Assembly (NCBI RefSeq): GCF_031846385.1
Contig: NZ_JAVRHV010000001.1
Span: 992,001-1,056,000, forward strand
Length of the DNA: 64,000 bases
DNA from: Urechidicola vernalis
Lineage (GTDB): Bacteria > Bacteroidota > Bacteroidia > Flavobacteriales > Flavobacteriaceae
Direction of reading: 5' to 3'
The notes beneath the pieces are model-generated. The model did no database searches. It saw only the letters and a list, made by a program, of their open reading frames with translations, and was not told where the DNA came from. Position numbers and translations under genes: made by a program. Positions 1 to 8,931 of the stretch are shown here, in pieces. Each line of letters begins with the position of its first letter. The first letter of the stretch is position 1.

Positions 1-526
1 CGGGAGTTCCTGTAAATAATAGGTCACCCTTTTTTAAGGTGAAATATTGCGACACATAAGCTATCAATTCATCTATTTTCCAAAGCATTGCTTTTGACTC
101 ACCATCTTGAACTAACTCGCCGTTCTTATGTAGTTGGAAATTGATGTTTTCTAAATTGAATTGTTCCTTCGGAAAAAATTCACCTACAACAGCACTACCA
201 TCAAAACCTTTTGCTTTTTCCCAAGGCAATCCTTTGGCTTTTAACTTTGATTGCATGGCTCTATCCGTAAAATCGATTCCTAGACCAATCTCATCATAAT
301 ATTTATGTGCAAATTTTTGATCTATGTATTTTCCAACCTTATTAATTTTCACCAAAACTTCAACTTCGTAATGAATTTCATCAGCGAAAGCAGGAATAAA
401 GAATGGCATTTTTTTTGGTAATATAGCAGAATCCGGTTTCAAAAAGACCACTGGTTCAGTAGGTCTTTCATTCGCTAATTCCTCTATATGTTTGGCGTAA
501 TTTCGCCCTATGCAGATTATTTTCAT
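1..526 (-). CDS. Fumarylacetoacetate hydrolase family protein (partial, C-terminus missing)
   Basis: Minus-strand frame starting at ATG 526 and still open at the left edge, so about 175 N-terminal codons are visible. The protein begins MKIICIGRNYAKH and carries PVVFLKPDSA, IHYEVEVLVKINK, GLGIDFTDRA, KGFDGSAVVGEF and LLFTGTP, the signature of the FAH hydrolase/isomerase fold; the glutamates of HYEVEV belong to the usual metal site. The family cleaves or isomerises 2-oxo acid derivatives such as acylpyruvates and needs Mg2+ or Mn2+; the exact substrate cannot be told. It lies 17 bp downstream of menB on the same strand and is probably cotranscribed with it. Confidence 0.85.
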   Translation of the reverse strand, partial: MKIICIGRNYAKHIEELANERPTEPVVFLKPDSAILPKKMPFFIPAFADEIHYEVEVLVKINKVGKYIDQKFAHKYYDEIGLGIDFTDRAMQSKLKAKGLPWEKAKGFDGSAVVGEFFPKEQFNLENINFQLHKNGELVQDGESKAMLWKIDELIAYVSQYFTLKKGDLLFTGTP

Positions 527-543
527 GATAATTAACTATGAAA

Positions 544-1383
544 TTATGGTAACCACTTTTTCTCAAAATTAGGCTTACGCTTTTCTAAAAATGCATTCCT
601 ACCTTCTTTTGCTTCTTCGGTCATATAAGCTAAGCGTGTAGCCTCACCTGCAAATACTTGTTGACCTACCATGCCATCATCAGTTAAATTCATGGCGAAT
701 TTCAACATTTTTATAGATGTAGGAGATTTTGCTAACACTTCTTGCGCCCATTCATATGCTGTATCTTCTAATTCATCATGAGGTACCACAGCATTTACCA
801 TTCCCATTTCAAAAGCTTCTTGCGCAGAATAATTTCTACCTAAGAAAAATATTTCTCGAGCTTTTTTCTGCCCAACCATTTTTGCCAAATATGCCGAACC
901 ATAACCACCGTCAAAACTTGTGACATCAGCATCTGTTTGTTTAAAAATGGCATGCTCCTTACTAGCCAACGTCATATCGCAAACCACATGTAAACTATGG
1001 CCTCCGCCAACTGCCCAACCAGGAACAACACAAATAACCGCTTTTGGCATAAAACGTATCATACGCTGTACCTCTAAAATATTTAAGCGATGTTGCCCAT
1101 CTCTACCAACATATCCTTGATGGCCACGTGCTTTTTGATCGCCTCCACTACAAAACGAATATACTCCATCTTTTGTAGAAGGCCCCTCTGCAGACAATAA
1201 AACAACTCCTATTGAAGTGTCTTCTTGTGCATCATAAAATGCATCAATCAACTCTGAAGTTGTCGTTGGTCTAAACGCATTTCTGACATTTGGCCTATTA
1301 AAAGCAATACGTGCAACTCCGTTACATTTTTTATAGGTAATATCTTCAAATTCCTTAACGGTTTTCCAGTCTATTATACTCAT
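544..1383 (-). CDS. menB: 1,4-dihydroxy-2-naphthoyl-CoA synthase
   Basis: 279 residues, crotonase fold. MenB closes the ring of o-succinylbenzoyl-CoA to give 1,4-dihydroxy-2-naphthoyl-CoA in menaquinone synthesis. Diagnostic segments are IAFNRPNVRNAFRP (substrate CoA site), CSGGDQKARG, the oxyanion-hole segment GWAVGGGHSLHVVCD, FDGGYGSAYLA and the C-terminal FLEKRKPNF with its conserved lysine. Length matches the family. Start is ATG at 1383 (MSIIDWKTV), 168 bp from the divergent GAF-protein gene. Other men genes lie at 11.7-15.8, 38.2 and 44.4 kb, so the pathway is not one operon here; downstream on the same strand is the FAH-family gene. Confidence 0.97.
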   Translation of the reverse strand: MSIIDWKTVKEFEDITYKKCNGVARIAFNRPNVRNAFRPTTTSELIDAFYDAQEDTSIGVVLLSAEGPSTKDGVYSFCSGGDQKARGHQGYVGRDGQHRLNILEVQRMIRFMPKAVICVVPGWAVGGGHSLHVVCDMTLASKEHAIFKQTDADVTSFDGGYGSAYLAKMVGQKKAREIFFLGRNYSAQEAFEMGMVNAVVPHDELEDTAYEWAQEVLAKSPTSIKMLKFAMNLTDDGMVGQQVFAGEATRLAYMTEEAKEGRNAFLEKRKPNFEKKWLP

Positions 1384-1498
1384 TGATTCATTTATTTATC
1401 GAGTGTAAAAATAACTTATTTTAAATAAAAATTACCTCATAAAAATACACTTGACCTATATTGTAACTTACGTAACACTTTATCAAATTTTGAAAGTG

Positions 1499-1506
1499 TA
1501 AATTTG
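1499..1506 (+). promoter_or_regulatory. Bacteroidota -7 promoter element for the GAF-protein gene
   Basis: TAAATTTG fits the TAnnTTTG -7 consensus of the Bacteroidota primary sigma factor and lies 45 bp before the ATG at 1552. No clean TTG box is visible 17-23 bp upstream, so the assignment rests on the -7 box alone. Confidence 0.5.
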
Positions 1507-1551
1507 TACAAGAATTAGCGACAAAAACTCTGTCAACTAAAAAAACAATAA

Positions 1552-3933
1552 ATGAAAATATTACCTGCACAATTCAATCAAGAATCTGAATCTCCATTAA
1601 GACTTAAATTAAGTTTTGAAGCAGTGTATGAGCATTTAGAGGATATTTCAAAAAATCCTGACCATGTTATTCATGAAGCTGCCGAAGGCTTATTGAATGA
1701 AATGAATCAATATCCGATATTAAGAGAAGGTTTTGAGGATTTTTCGGATTTAAAAAAATACAATACGCAAATTGATAAACTACTTGACATTCTTTTTCCT
1801 GAGTTGTTAACTACCAACGAAATTAAAGCCGCAAGTATTCCATTTCAATTTACAACTTTTAAGTTTTCAAAACGATTTAAAGAAATTATAGAAAATGCTG
1901 GTGAAGATTACGATTTTAAATTGAAAAATTTTGAGGACTCGAATATGTACATAATGACCTGTACGTTTATAATGGCCTTTGTTTATAATTTTAAAATTGA
2001 TTTTCAGAGACCATTTTATTTCGAAATTCCAAATGTAAAAACCGGATTTACTAGACATTATCGCGCCTTGTTTAATGGAGACTTTTTTAAAGTTGCTCCT
2101 TTACAAAATGCACCAAAACTAACGGAAGAAGACCTACATGAATTGATTGACAATTATGATAATATTGATTTGTGGAAAGAAAAATTCCCTCCGAATAGTT
2201 ATGAGTTTAAAGGCTTTGGGTTAATGAATTTAGTAGATGTAACATCTGACCAAATCATTTCAACAATAAAAGAAAAACTACTTAAAAAAGATCAAGAATC
2301 TGTTGATGAAGTAGAAAATAATGTGTCTTACCTATTTGGCTCAAAAAATATCCAATTTGAATTTTCTACGTATGCTATTGAGCATGATAAGTTGGTTTAT
2401 AAACAAACCAATAAGCAGCGGAAATTTAAAATGTTTGAAGAAACAAAGGATAAATGCGAGGGACACTTCTGCGATAGAATTGTTGAGCGTGTTTTTAAAG
2501 ACCGAGAAATCGTTGCTATTTCAGACATAGAAAAATACGCTGAAAGATCTGGGAATAATGGATTTTCAAAACTAATGCTTGAACAGGGTATTAAAAGCAT
2601 CATATTTGCCCCAATAGATCTACGTGATGATTTGTTTGGTGTTATGGAATTGGTATCTCCAAACAAGTATGAATTAAATTCTGTAAACGTTGAAAAATTA
2701 AAAGATATAATTCCAATTTTTAAGTTGGCTGCGCAGCGCTATATGGAGGAGATGGATGATAGAATGGAATCAATTATTCAACAGTACTATACAGCAATTC
2801 ATCCTTCTGTGAAATGGAAATTTTATGAAGCTGCAGAAGAATTTGCATTTGAAAATGACACAGAGATTTCATCGGCAACCTTAAAAGACATCCTATTTGA
2901 GGATGTAGTTCCTTTATATGGACAAAGTGATATTAAAGGATCATCTAAAGCAAGAAATAGTGCCATCCAAAAAGATTTAGTGTTCCAATTAAACTTGGCT
3001 TCGAACATTATGAATAAAGCCATGGAATCTTATCAATTACCAATATACGGGGATTTACAATTTAGAATTGATGAATATAAAAATAGTATCGCTAAAGAAT
3101 TAGATTCTGGAGATGAAATGACGCTTTCATACTTCTTAAAACAAGAAATTTATCCAGTTTTCAATCATTTAAAAACCTTAAGTTCTGAACTGAATAAAGA
3201 GGTTGAGAACTACATGTTACATATTGATCCAAAATTGCATGTTGTTTATAACGAAAGAAAAAAATATGAGGAAAGCGTTAATTTTTTAAATGAGAAAATG
3301 ACCGATTTCATTGACAAAAAACAAATCGAAGCTCAGCATATGTTCCCTCATTACTTTGAACGCTATAAAACCGATGGCGTGGATTACAACATGTATATTG
3401 GACAATCGCTATTAAAAACAAAGAAATACGACAAAATTTATCTTGATAATTTACGCCTTTGGCAATTGCAAATGATGTGTGAATTGGAAAATATAGTATT
3501 TAATCTTAAGGATGATTTAACTCATCCATTGCAAATTGCTTCTTTAATATTGGTGCACAGCACACCACTGACAATTAAATTTAGAATGGATGAAAAACGT
3601 TTTGATGTAGACGGTGCGTATAACATCCGTTATGAAATTCTGAAAAAGAGAATTGACAAAGCACATATTAAAAATACGTCCGAGCGGTTGACACAACCAG
3701 GTAAAATAGCAATTGTTTATAGTCAGGACCAAGAAGCAGATGAATATTTGAAATACATTAAACATTTACAAGCTAAAGGACTTCTTACAAAAAATATTGA
3801 ACGTCTAGAAATTGAAGACTTACAAGGAACTACAGGATTACGAGCTTTAAGGGTTGAAATTAACTATTCAGAAATCAAAGATTCCAAAATTACCTTGAAC
3901 GATTTAATGGATGTAATTCAAAGTAAAAATTAA
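1552..3933 (+). CDS. GAF domain-containing protein of unknown function
   Basis: 793 residues, no signal peptide or membrane segment, so probably cytoplasmic. A GAF-like domain lies at roughly residues 265-415 (HFCDRIVERVFKDREIVAISD, then GIKSIIFAPIDLRDDLFGVMELVSP). The flanking regions are largely helical and charged and match no domain I recognise. GAF domains bind small ligands such as cyclic nucleotides, haem or bilins, but no ligand residues can be assigned here. The gene converges with the HD/Pycsar-like gene and the two share a TTAA at 3930-3933 in which both stop codons interlock. A terminator-like hairpin for this transcript lies 72 bp inside the opposite gene. A functional link to the neighbour is possible but unproven. 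Confidence 0.85.
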   Translation: MKILPAQFNQESESPLRLKLSFEAVYEHLEDISKNPDHVIHEAAEGLLNEMNQYPILREGFEDFSDLKKYNTQIDKLLDILFPELLTTNEIKAASIPFQFTTFKFSKRFKEIIENAGEDYDFKLKNFEDSNMYIMTCTFIMAFVYNFKIDFQRPFYFEIPNVKTGFTRHYRALFNGDFFKVAPLQNAPKLTEEDLHELIDNYDNIDLWKEKFPPNSYEFKGFGLMNLVDVTSDQIISTIKEKLLKKDQESVDEVENNVSYLFGSKNIQFEFSTYAIEHDKLVYKQTNKQRKFKMFEETKDKCEGHFCDRIVERVFKDREIVAISDIEKYAERSGNNGFSKLMLEQGIKSIIFAPIDLRDDLFGVMELVSPNKYELNSVNVEKLKDIIPIFKLAAQRYMEEMDDRMESIIQQYYTAIHPSVKWKFYEAAEEFAFENDTEISSATLKDILFEDVVPLYGQSDIKGSSKARNSAIQKDLVFQLNLASNIMNKAMESYQLPIYGDLQFRIDEYKNSIAKELDSGDEMTLSYFLKQEIYPVFNHLKTLSSELNKEVENYMLHIDPKLHVVYNERKKYEESVNFLNEKMTDFIDKKQIEAQHMFPHYFERYKTDGVDYNMYIGQSLLKTKKYDKIYLDNLRLWQLQMMCELENIVFNLKDDLTHPLQIASLILVHSTPLTIKFRMDEKRFDVDGAYNIRYEILKKRIDKAHIKNTSERLTQPGKIAIVYSQDQEADEYLKYIKHLQAKGLLTKNIERLEIEDLQGTTGLRALRVEINYSEIKDSKITLNDLMDVIQSKN

Positions 3934-5144
3934 TCTAATTCTAGCATAGAAAATGAAATAATAAAGGCTAGAACAGAAATTACAATTCCAATCATAAAAA
4001 CGGTATAGGCTATTCTTAATAGCCTATATTTTTTATTTAAGACAATCCCTAAAAAGTATAAGTCTTTCATTAGCGATTTGTACAAATAATCTCGGTCATT
4101 CATCATTTCCATCATTCCATTTTGGAAATCATTTAATTGCATTTTATGAAAATTTCCGAAGAATAATAAATTCACTTTTTTATTAGAGATATCCTCCTTT
4201 GTAAACTTACCTGAAGTAACTTTTGGTCTTGTAGATAAAATTGAAATCACCATAGTAACAACAGCTGTTAGAATAAATATTAAAGTAGGATAAATTAAAT
4301 ACGCATTATCTGCTTTATCTAATTTAGGAAATAAGGTAGACAAGGCTACAGACATAATAATAGCACTTACTGAAAGTAATATATTTGCCTTGGTATCAGC
4401 AATATCACTTAACTTAATATGGTTACGAAGTGTAACTCTAAACATGGTTTCTATTCCTCTTTCTGGCCTTTCTTCTTTACGTTTTTTCCTCTTTACTACT
4501 TCGCTTTTATTCTGAATCTTTAATTGCTGCTCTTCTTCTTTCGCCTTTAATTTCTTTAAATCTTTATTGATTTTTAAAAGATTTAATGCCTTTTGATCGT
4601 TCAATTTTTCAAAAGCATAATTCGTAAAAAACTTATGCTCATTGAAGAACTGAGTATTTTTTTCTGCCCATTCAATTTCAGTAAATGCCCTATCACAAAG
4701 TTGTTCCATTTCTGCACGCAACAAATTACTTTTTGCATTAAAATCTTCAGAACCCAAATGAAATAAATCTGCATCACAAATAATCTGACCCAATTTACTT
4801 TTTGGACTCTGTGGCATCTTAGTTGCATCAATAATAGCACACACTTCTTTTATTTTATCATCTCCAAAATTTAGGCTGCCTAAATATTCTTTGACGATCT
4901 CTTTACTTTTCTCTTCATGATTCTTAAAATCAATAATAAATCCAGAGTCATGAAACCATGCTGCTAACAACAATATTTCTAGTTCATTTTCCGTTAAGTT
5001 CTCAGCCTGACCAATTTCTAAACTAGCATTAACCACTCTAAGCGTATGACCAAAATTATGATAAACGGCCTCTGGCACTAATTCTGTTTTAAACAATTCA
5101 AAAACAAAGGTCTTTACAGCTTTAAAAAAAACATTTTCTAACAT
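3930..5144 (-). CDS. HD-domain hydrolase fused to a Pycsar-effector-like (DUF5706) membrane module
   Basis: 404 residues. Residues 1-190 form an HD phosphohydrolase domain with H29 and H33 (YHNFGH), the H65-D66 doublet (AAWFHDSGF), H76 and the D124/D126 pair (CDADLFH), so the metal site looks complete. A charged, probably coiled-coil linker (190-232, KKRKEERPERG) leads to a C-terminal module with helices near 253-272, 283-303 and 379-400 and the segment LRNHIKLSDIADTKANILL, which I recognise as the DUF5706/PycTM type. PycTM proteins are membrane effectors of Pycsar phage defence, triggered by cCMP or cUMP. HD domains often hydrolyse nucleotides, so the fusion may sense or degrade a signal. 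No pyrimidine cyclase gene is adjacent; a defence role is inference. Confidence 0.8.
   Translation of the reverse strand: MLENVFFKAVKTFVFELFKTELVPEAVYHNFGHTLRVVNASLEIGQAENLTENELEILLLAAWFHDSGFIIDFKNHEEKSKEIVKEYLGSLNFGDDKIKEVCAIIDATKMPQSPKSKLGQIICDADLFHLGSEDFNAKSNLLRAEMEQLCDRAFTEIEWAEKNTQFFNEHKFFTNYAFEKLNDQKALNLLKINKDLKKLKAKEEEQQLKIQNKSEVVKRKKRKEERPERGIETMFRVTLRNHIKLSDIADTKANILLSVSAIIMSVALSTLFPKLDKADNAYLIYPTLIFILTAVVTMVISILSTRPKVTSGKFTKEDISNKKVNLLFFGNFHKMQLNDFQNGMMEMMNDRDYLYKSLMKDLYFLGIVLNKKYRLLRIAYTVFMIGIVISVLAFIISFSMLELD
4005..4034 (+). terminator. Intrinsic terminator of the GAF gene, inside the convergent HD gene
   Basis: A perfect 10-bp stem ATAGGCTATT / AATAGCCTAT with loop CTT is followed on the plus strand by ATTTTTTATT. 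It lies 72 bp past the GAF-protein stop codon and within codons for the C-terminal helix of the HD protein. Confidence 0.7.
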
Positions 5145-5213
5145 GGGAAAAATCTTTAGTATAAAATCAAAAATACATAATTTTATGTACTTTTAATCTT
5201 TATAAATTGCACA

Positions 5214-8200
5214 ATGCACATGAGTCGATTTAAATGGACAAAACTTTCAATTTTAACACTACTAGCGCTTGTTACAAGTTGTGCAACTTATAACGAACAA
5301 CATAAAGGTATTGGCAAAAACTGGGAAACTGAATTTCCAGAAAATAACATTTCTCCAATTCATACATTTTATTTTTTAGGAGATGGTGGACTAGCAACAC
5401 CTGAATCATTTTCAAGAGATTTCAGCATTTTAAAACAAGAATTAGCAACCGCTACATCAAATACTACTTTACTTTTTTTAGGAGATAATATATATGATCA
5501 TGGTATGCCTGAAAAATCGGACCCCGAAAGAAAAGGTGCAGAGAAAATCTTGGATACACAGATAGCATTAAGTGAAAATTTTAATGGTCAAACCATATTC
5601 ATTCCTGGTAATCATGATTATTATAATAGTGGAGTAAAAGGGCTAAAAAGAGAGGCAGACTATATCACTAAGAAAATGGGAAACAAAAATGCTTTTCTTC
5701 CTAAAAATGGTTGCCCTATTAAAAAAGTTGAATTAAGCGAAGAACTCGAATTGATCATAATTGATTCTCAATGGTACTTAGAAGATTGGGATAAAAACCC
5801 AACAATGAATAGTGATTGTGATATTACAAACAGAGATGATTTTTTTGAAGAATTTGAAGGCTTGTTAAAAAAAGCTGAGAATAAAACTGTTTTAATTGCA
5901 TTGCATCATCCAATGTTTTCTAACGGGCCACACGGGGGACAATTCACCTGGAAACAACAGCTATATCCCGTAGGCAACAATGTACCTCTTCCTATAGTTG
6001 GAACAGGAATAAATTTACTTAGAAAAACAAGTGGAGCGTCACCGCAAGACATTCAAAATCCAATTTATTTACAGTTTCAAAAAAGAATGATAACACTTGC
6101 TCAAAAGGCGCCTAAAGCCGTTTTTGTATCTGGGCATGAGCATAATTTACAGTACATAATAGAAGAGAATAAACCTCAGATCATAAGCGGCTCTGTTTCC
6201 AAAACTTCTGGAGCACGTATAGCACATAATGGGAAGTTTTCGGCAGGTTTACATGGTTACTCAAAAGTTGAAGTTTATGACGACGGTAGTTCTTGGGTGT
6301 TTTTTTATACCGAAGAAAATGGGCAGCAAAAATTATTATTTAAAAAAGAAATATTTCCTAGAACTCCTGAAGAAAAGGAATATGGTTATCCTGAAAATTT
6401 TCCTCCTACTGTAAAAACATCAATTTATACAAAAGGTGAAACTAAAAAAGGAATTACTTATAGAACACTTTGGGGAGAGCATTACAGAAGATATTATAGT
6501 ACTGAAATTACTGTAAACACGGTAAACCTTGACACACTTTTTGGAGGGTTAACCCCTATTCGAAAAGGTGGAGGGCATCAATCTAGATCTATTAGATTGA
6601 TTGATAAAGAGGGTCGCGAATATATAATGAGAGCCATGCGTAAAAGTGCTACTCAATATTTTCAGGAAGTAGCATTTAAGGATCAATATATAGAATCTCA
6701 ATTTGATGACACATACACAGAAGACTTACTTCTTGATATTTATACCATGGCGCATCCCTATGCTTCTTTTGCAAACGCTACATTGGCTAACGCAGTTGAT
6801 GTATTTCACACCAACCCGAAATTGTATTATATACCAAAACAAAATGCATTAAAAAAATACAATGAAGATTATGGAGATGAACTCTACATGATAGAAGAAC
6901 GCCCTGCCAAAGGACACGAAGAAGTGAATAGTTTCGGAAATACGAACACTATTATTAACACTACAGATTTTTTACAAAAGCTTAGAAAATCCGACGATTA
7001 TGTTTTGGATGAATCTAGTTACATCAGAGCACGCCTCTTTGATATGGCCATAGGAGATTGGGACAGACACGTAGACCAATGGCGTTGGGCGGAATTTAAA
7101 AAAGGTAAAAAAACAATATTCAAACCTGTACCGAGAGATAGAGATCAAGCTTTTTCTTCTGCCGATGGGTTTATGTTAGGATTCGCATCTAGAATCACTA
7201 GAGATTTAGCATTTATGCAGGTATACAAAGAAAACATGCGCAATGTAAAATACTTTAATGCCGCTGGATTTCCTTTAGACATTACCTTATTAAGCGAATC
7301 TGAATTAGTAGATTGGCTAGTTGAAGCAAAGCATATTCAAGATAACTTAACGGATGAAGTAATTAACAGTGCATTCCAAAATCTTCCAACCGAAGTTCAG
7401 GACGAAACTGTTGAAAAGATTAAGAAAATATTTAAAGGAAGAATTACGAATCTACAAGATATTGCAGAAGAATACTATAACAATATTCATAAAAATGCTA
7501 TTGTTAAAGGAAACGACAAAGACAATTGGTTTGATATTGAAAGAAAACGCGGCGGAGAAACTGTTATAAAAATATATAATATCAAAGACGGTAAAAAAGG
7601 TTCTCAATTTTTTGAAAAAACTTTTAATTTAAAAGTTACGAAAGAGATTTGGATCTATGGTTTAGATGATGATGATGTTTTTGATGTACACGGTAGTAAA
7701 GCTAATAATACGCGGCTAAGAATTGTAGGTGGCCAAAACAACGATACTTATAATATTGTTAATGGTAAGAAAGTAACAGTTTATGATTATAAATCAAGTA
7801 ATAACACTTTTGAAACCACGAAAGGAAAAATTCAACTAATAGATGATTACAAACTAAATTCACATGCATATAAACGCCTAAGATTTCAGCGCAATCAAGT
7901 CATTCCTTTATTAGGAATAAACCCTGATGATGGATTTAGAATTGGAGTTAAAAACATTTATTCAGTATACGGATTCAATGGCAATCCATTTACACAACAA
8001 TACACATTAAATCTAAATTATTACTTTGAAACTCATGGGTTCGATGCTAAATACACCATGGAGTTTGCCAATATGATTCATGATTGGAACTTTAATTTAG
8101 AAGGACAATTTACAAGCCCAAATTATAGTATCAACTTTTTCGGAATTGGAAATGAATCAGAAAACCCCGATGAAGAACTAGGAAAAGATTATAACAGAGT

Positions 8201-8921
8201 TCGGATTGCAGCCCTTACTGCATACCCATCTTTCAAATGGACAGGAAGAATGGGCTCTGAAGTTAGTCTTGGAGGTTCATATGAAGGGGTTAATGTAGAA
8301 AAAACACCTGGGCGATTCATAGAAACACAACCTGACATTTCTGGAGATCAACAAGATTTTGTGGGTGTTTATGGTAAATTTTCCTATGAGAATTATGACA
8401 ACGATGCTTTAAGGACATTAGGTATGCGCGCCGCAATAGACATCGGTTGGAAATCAAATTTAGGAGACAAAGAAGAAAACAACGGATATATTATTCCAGA
8501 ATTAAGTCTAAACCATAAAATTGATGGCGAAGGTAAATGGGTAATCGCTACCAAAATGAAAGGGAAAATTATTATTGGGGACAATTTTGAATTTTACAAT
8601 GGCGCAAGTATTGGTGCTAAAGATGGCTTAAGAGGTTATAGAGCTCAGCGATTTACAGGTAAAAAATCTTTTTATCAAAATACAGATTTAAGGCTAAATT
8701 TTCAACAATTAAAAACAAGATTACTTCCACTTAAACTCGGTGTTTTAGCAGGATTCGACTATGGTCGTGTTTGGGCACAAGGTGAAAACTCTAATAAATG
8801 GCATACTTCTTATGGTGTTGGTTTTTGGGTTGTAGGTGCAGAAATGATCAATTTAAACTTTTCAATATTTAACTCCACAGACGGAAACTATGCCAGGTTT
8901 GGCTTAGGCTTCGGTTTTTAA
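5214..8921 (+). CDS. Surface lipoprotein: metallophosphoesterase, kinase-like middle, outer-membrane beta-barrel
   Basis: 1235 residues. The N-terminus ends in a lipobox (LVTSC, Cys 23). Residues ~50-320 are a calcineurin-like metallophosphoesterase: FLGDGG (D57), FLGDNIYDHG, IPGNHDYY, ALHHPMFS and VSGHEHNL supply the metal ligands. Residues ~420-780 hold FDMAIGDWDRHVDQWRW and KPVPRDRDQAF (GDWDRH at 614-619, DRD at 642-644), reminiscent of the catalytic and metal motifs of HipA/Fam20-type atypical kinases. The last ~400 residues are beta-strand rich with GLRGYRAQRF and end in aromatic FGLGFGF, as in BamA/TamA-type surface-antigen barrels. Probably outer-membrane anchored. ATG 5214 or 5220 are both possible starts. 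The esterase-like gene follows 10 bp downstream. Confidence 0.85.
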   Translation: MHMSRFKWTKLSILTLLALVTSCATYNEQHKGIGKNWETEFPENNISPIHTFYFLGDGGLATPESFSRDFSILKQELATATSNTTLLFLGDNIYDHGMPEKSDPERKGAEKILDTQIALSENFNGQTIFIPGNHDYYNSGVKGLKREADYITKKMGNKNAFLPKNGCPIKKVELSEELELIIIDSQWYLEDWDKNPTMNSDCDITNRDDFFEEFEGLLKKAENKTVLIALHHPMFSNGPHGGQFTWKQQLYPVGNNVPLPIVGTGINLLRKTSGASPQDIQNPIYLQFQKRMITLAQKAPKAVFVSGHEHNLQYIIEENKPQIISGSVSKTSGARIAHNGKFSAGLHGYSKVEVYDDGSSWVFFYTEENGQQKLLFKKEIFPRTPEEKEYGYPENFPPTVKTSIYTKGETKKGITYRTLWGEHYRRYYSTEITVNTVNLDTLFGGLTPIRKGGGHQSRSIRLIDKEGREYIMRAMRKSATQYFQEVAFKDQYIESQFDDTYTEDLLLDIYTMAHPYASFANATLANAVDVFHTNPKLYYIPKQNALKKYNEDYGDELYMIEERPAKGHEEVNSFGNTNTIINTTDFLQKLRKSDDYVLDESSYIRARLFDMAIGDWDRHVDQWRWAEFKKGKKTIFKPVPRDRDQAFSSADGFMLGFASRITRDLAFMQVYKENMRNVKYFNAAGFPLDITLLSESELVDWLVEAKHIQDNLTDEVINSAFQNLPTEVQDETVEKIKKIFKGRITNLQDIAEEYYNNIHKNAIVKGNDKDNWFDIERKRGGETVIKIYNIKDGKKGSQFFEKTFNLKVTKEIWIYGLDDDDVFDVHGSKANNTRLRIVGGQNNDTYNIVNGKKVTVYDYKSSNNTFETTKGKIQLIDDYKLNSHAYKRLRFQRNQVIPLLGINPDDGFRIGVKNIYSVYGFNGNPFTQQYTLNLNYYFETHGFDAKYTMEFANMIHDWNFNLEGQFTSPNYSINFFGIGNESENPDEELGKDYNRVRIAALTAYPSFKWTGRMGSEVSLGGSYEGVNVEKTPGRFIETQPDISGDQQDFVGVYGKFSYENYDNDALRTLGMRAAIDIGWKSNLGDKEENNGYIIPELSLNHKIDGEGKWVIATKMKGKIIIGDNFEFYNGASIGAKDGLRGYRAQRFTGKKSFYQNTDLRLNFQQLKTRLLPLKLGVLAGFDYGRVWAQGENSNKWHTSYGVGFWVVGAEMINLNFSIFNSTDGNYARFGLGFGF

Positions 8922-8931
8922 TAATTAAACC

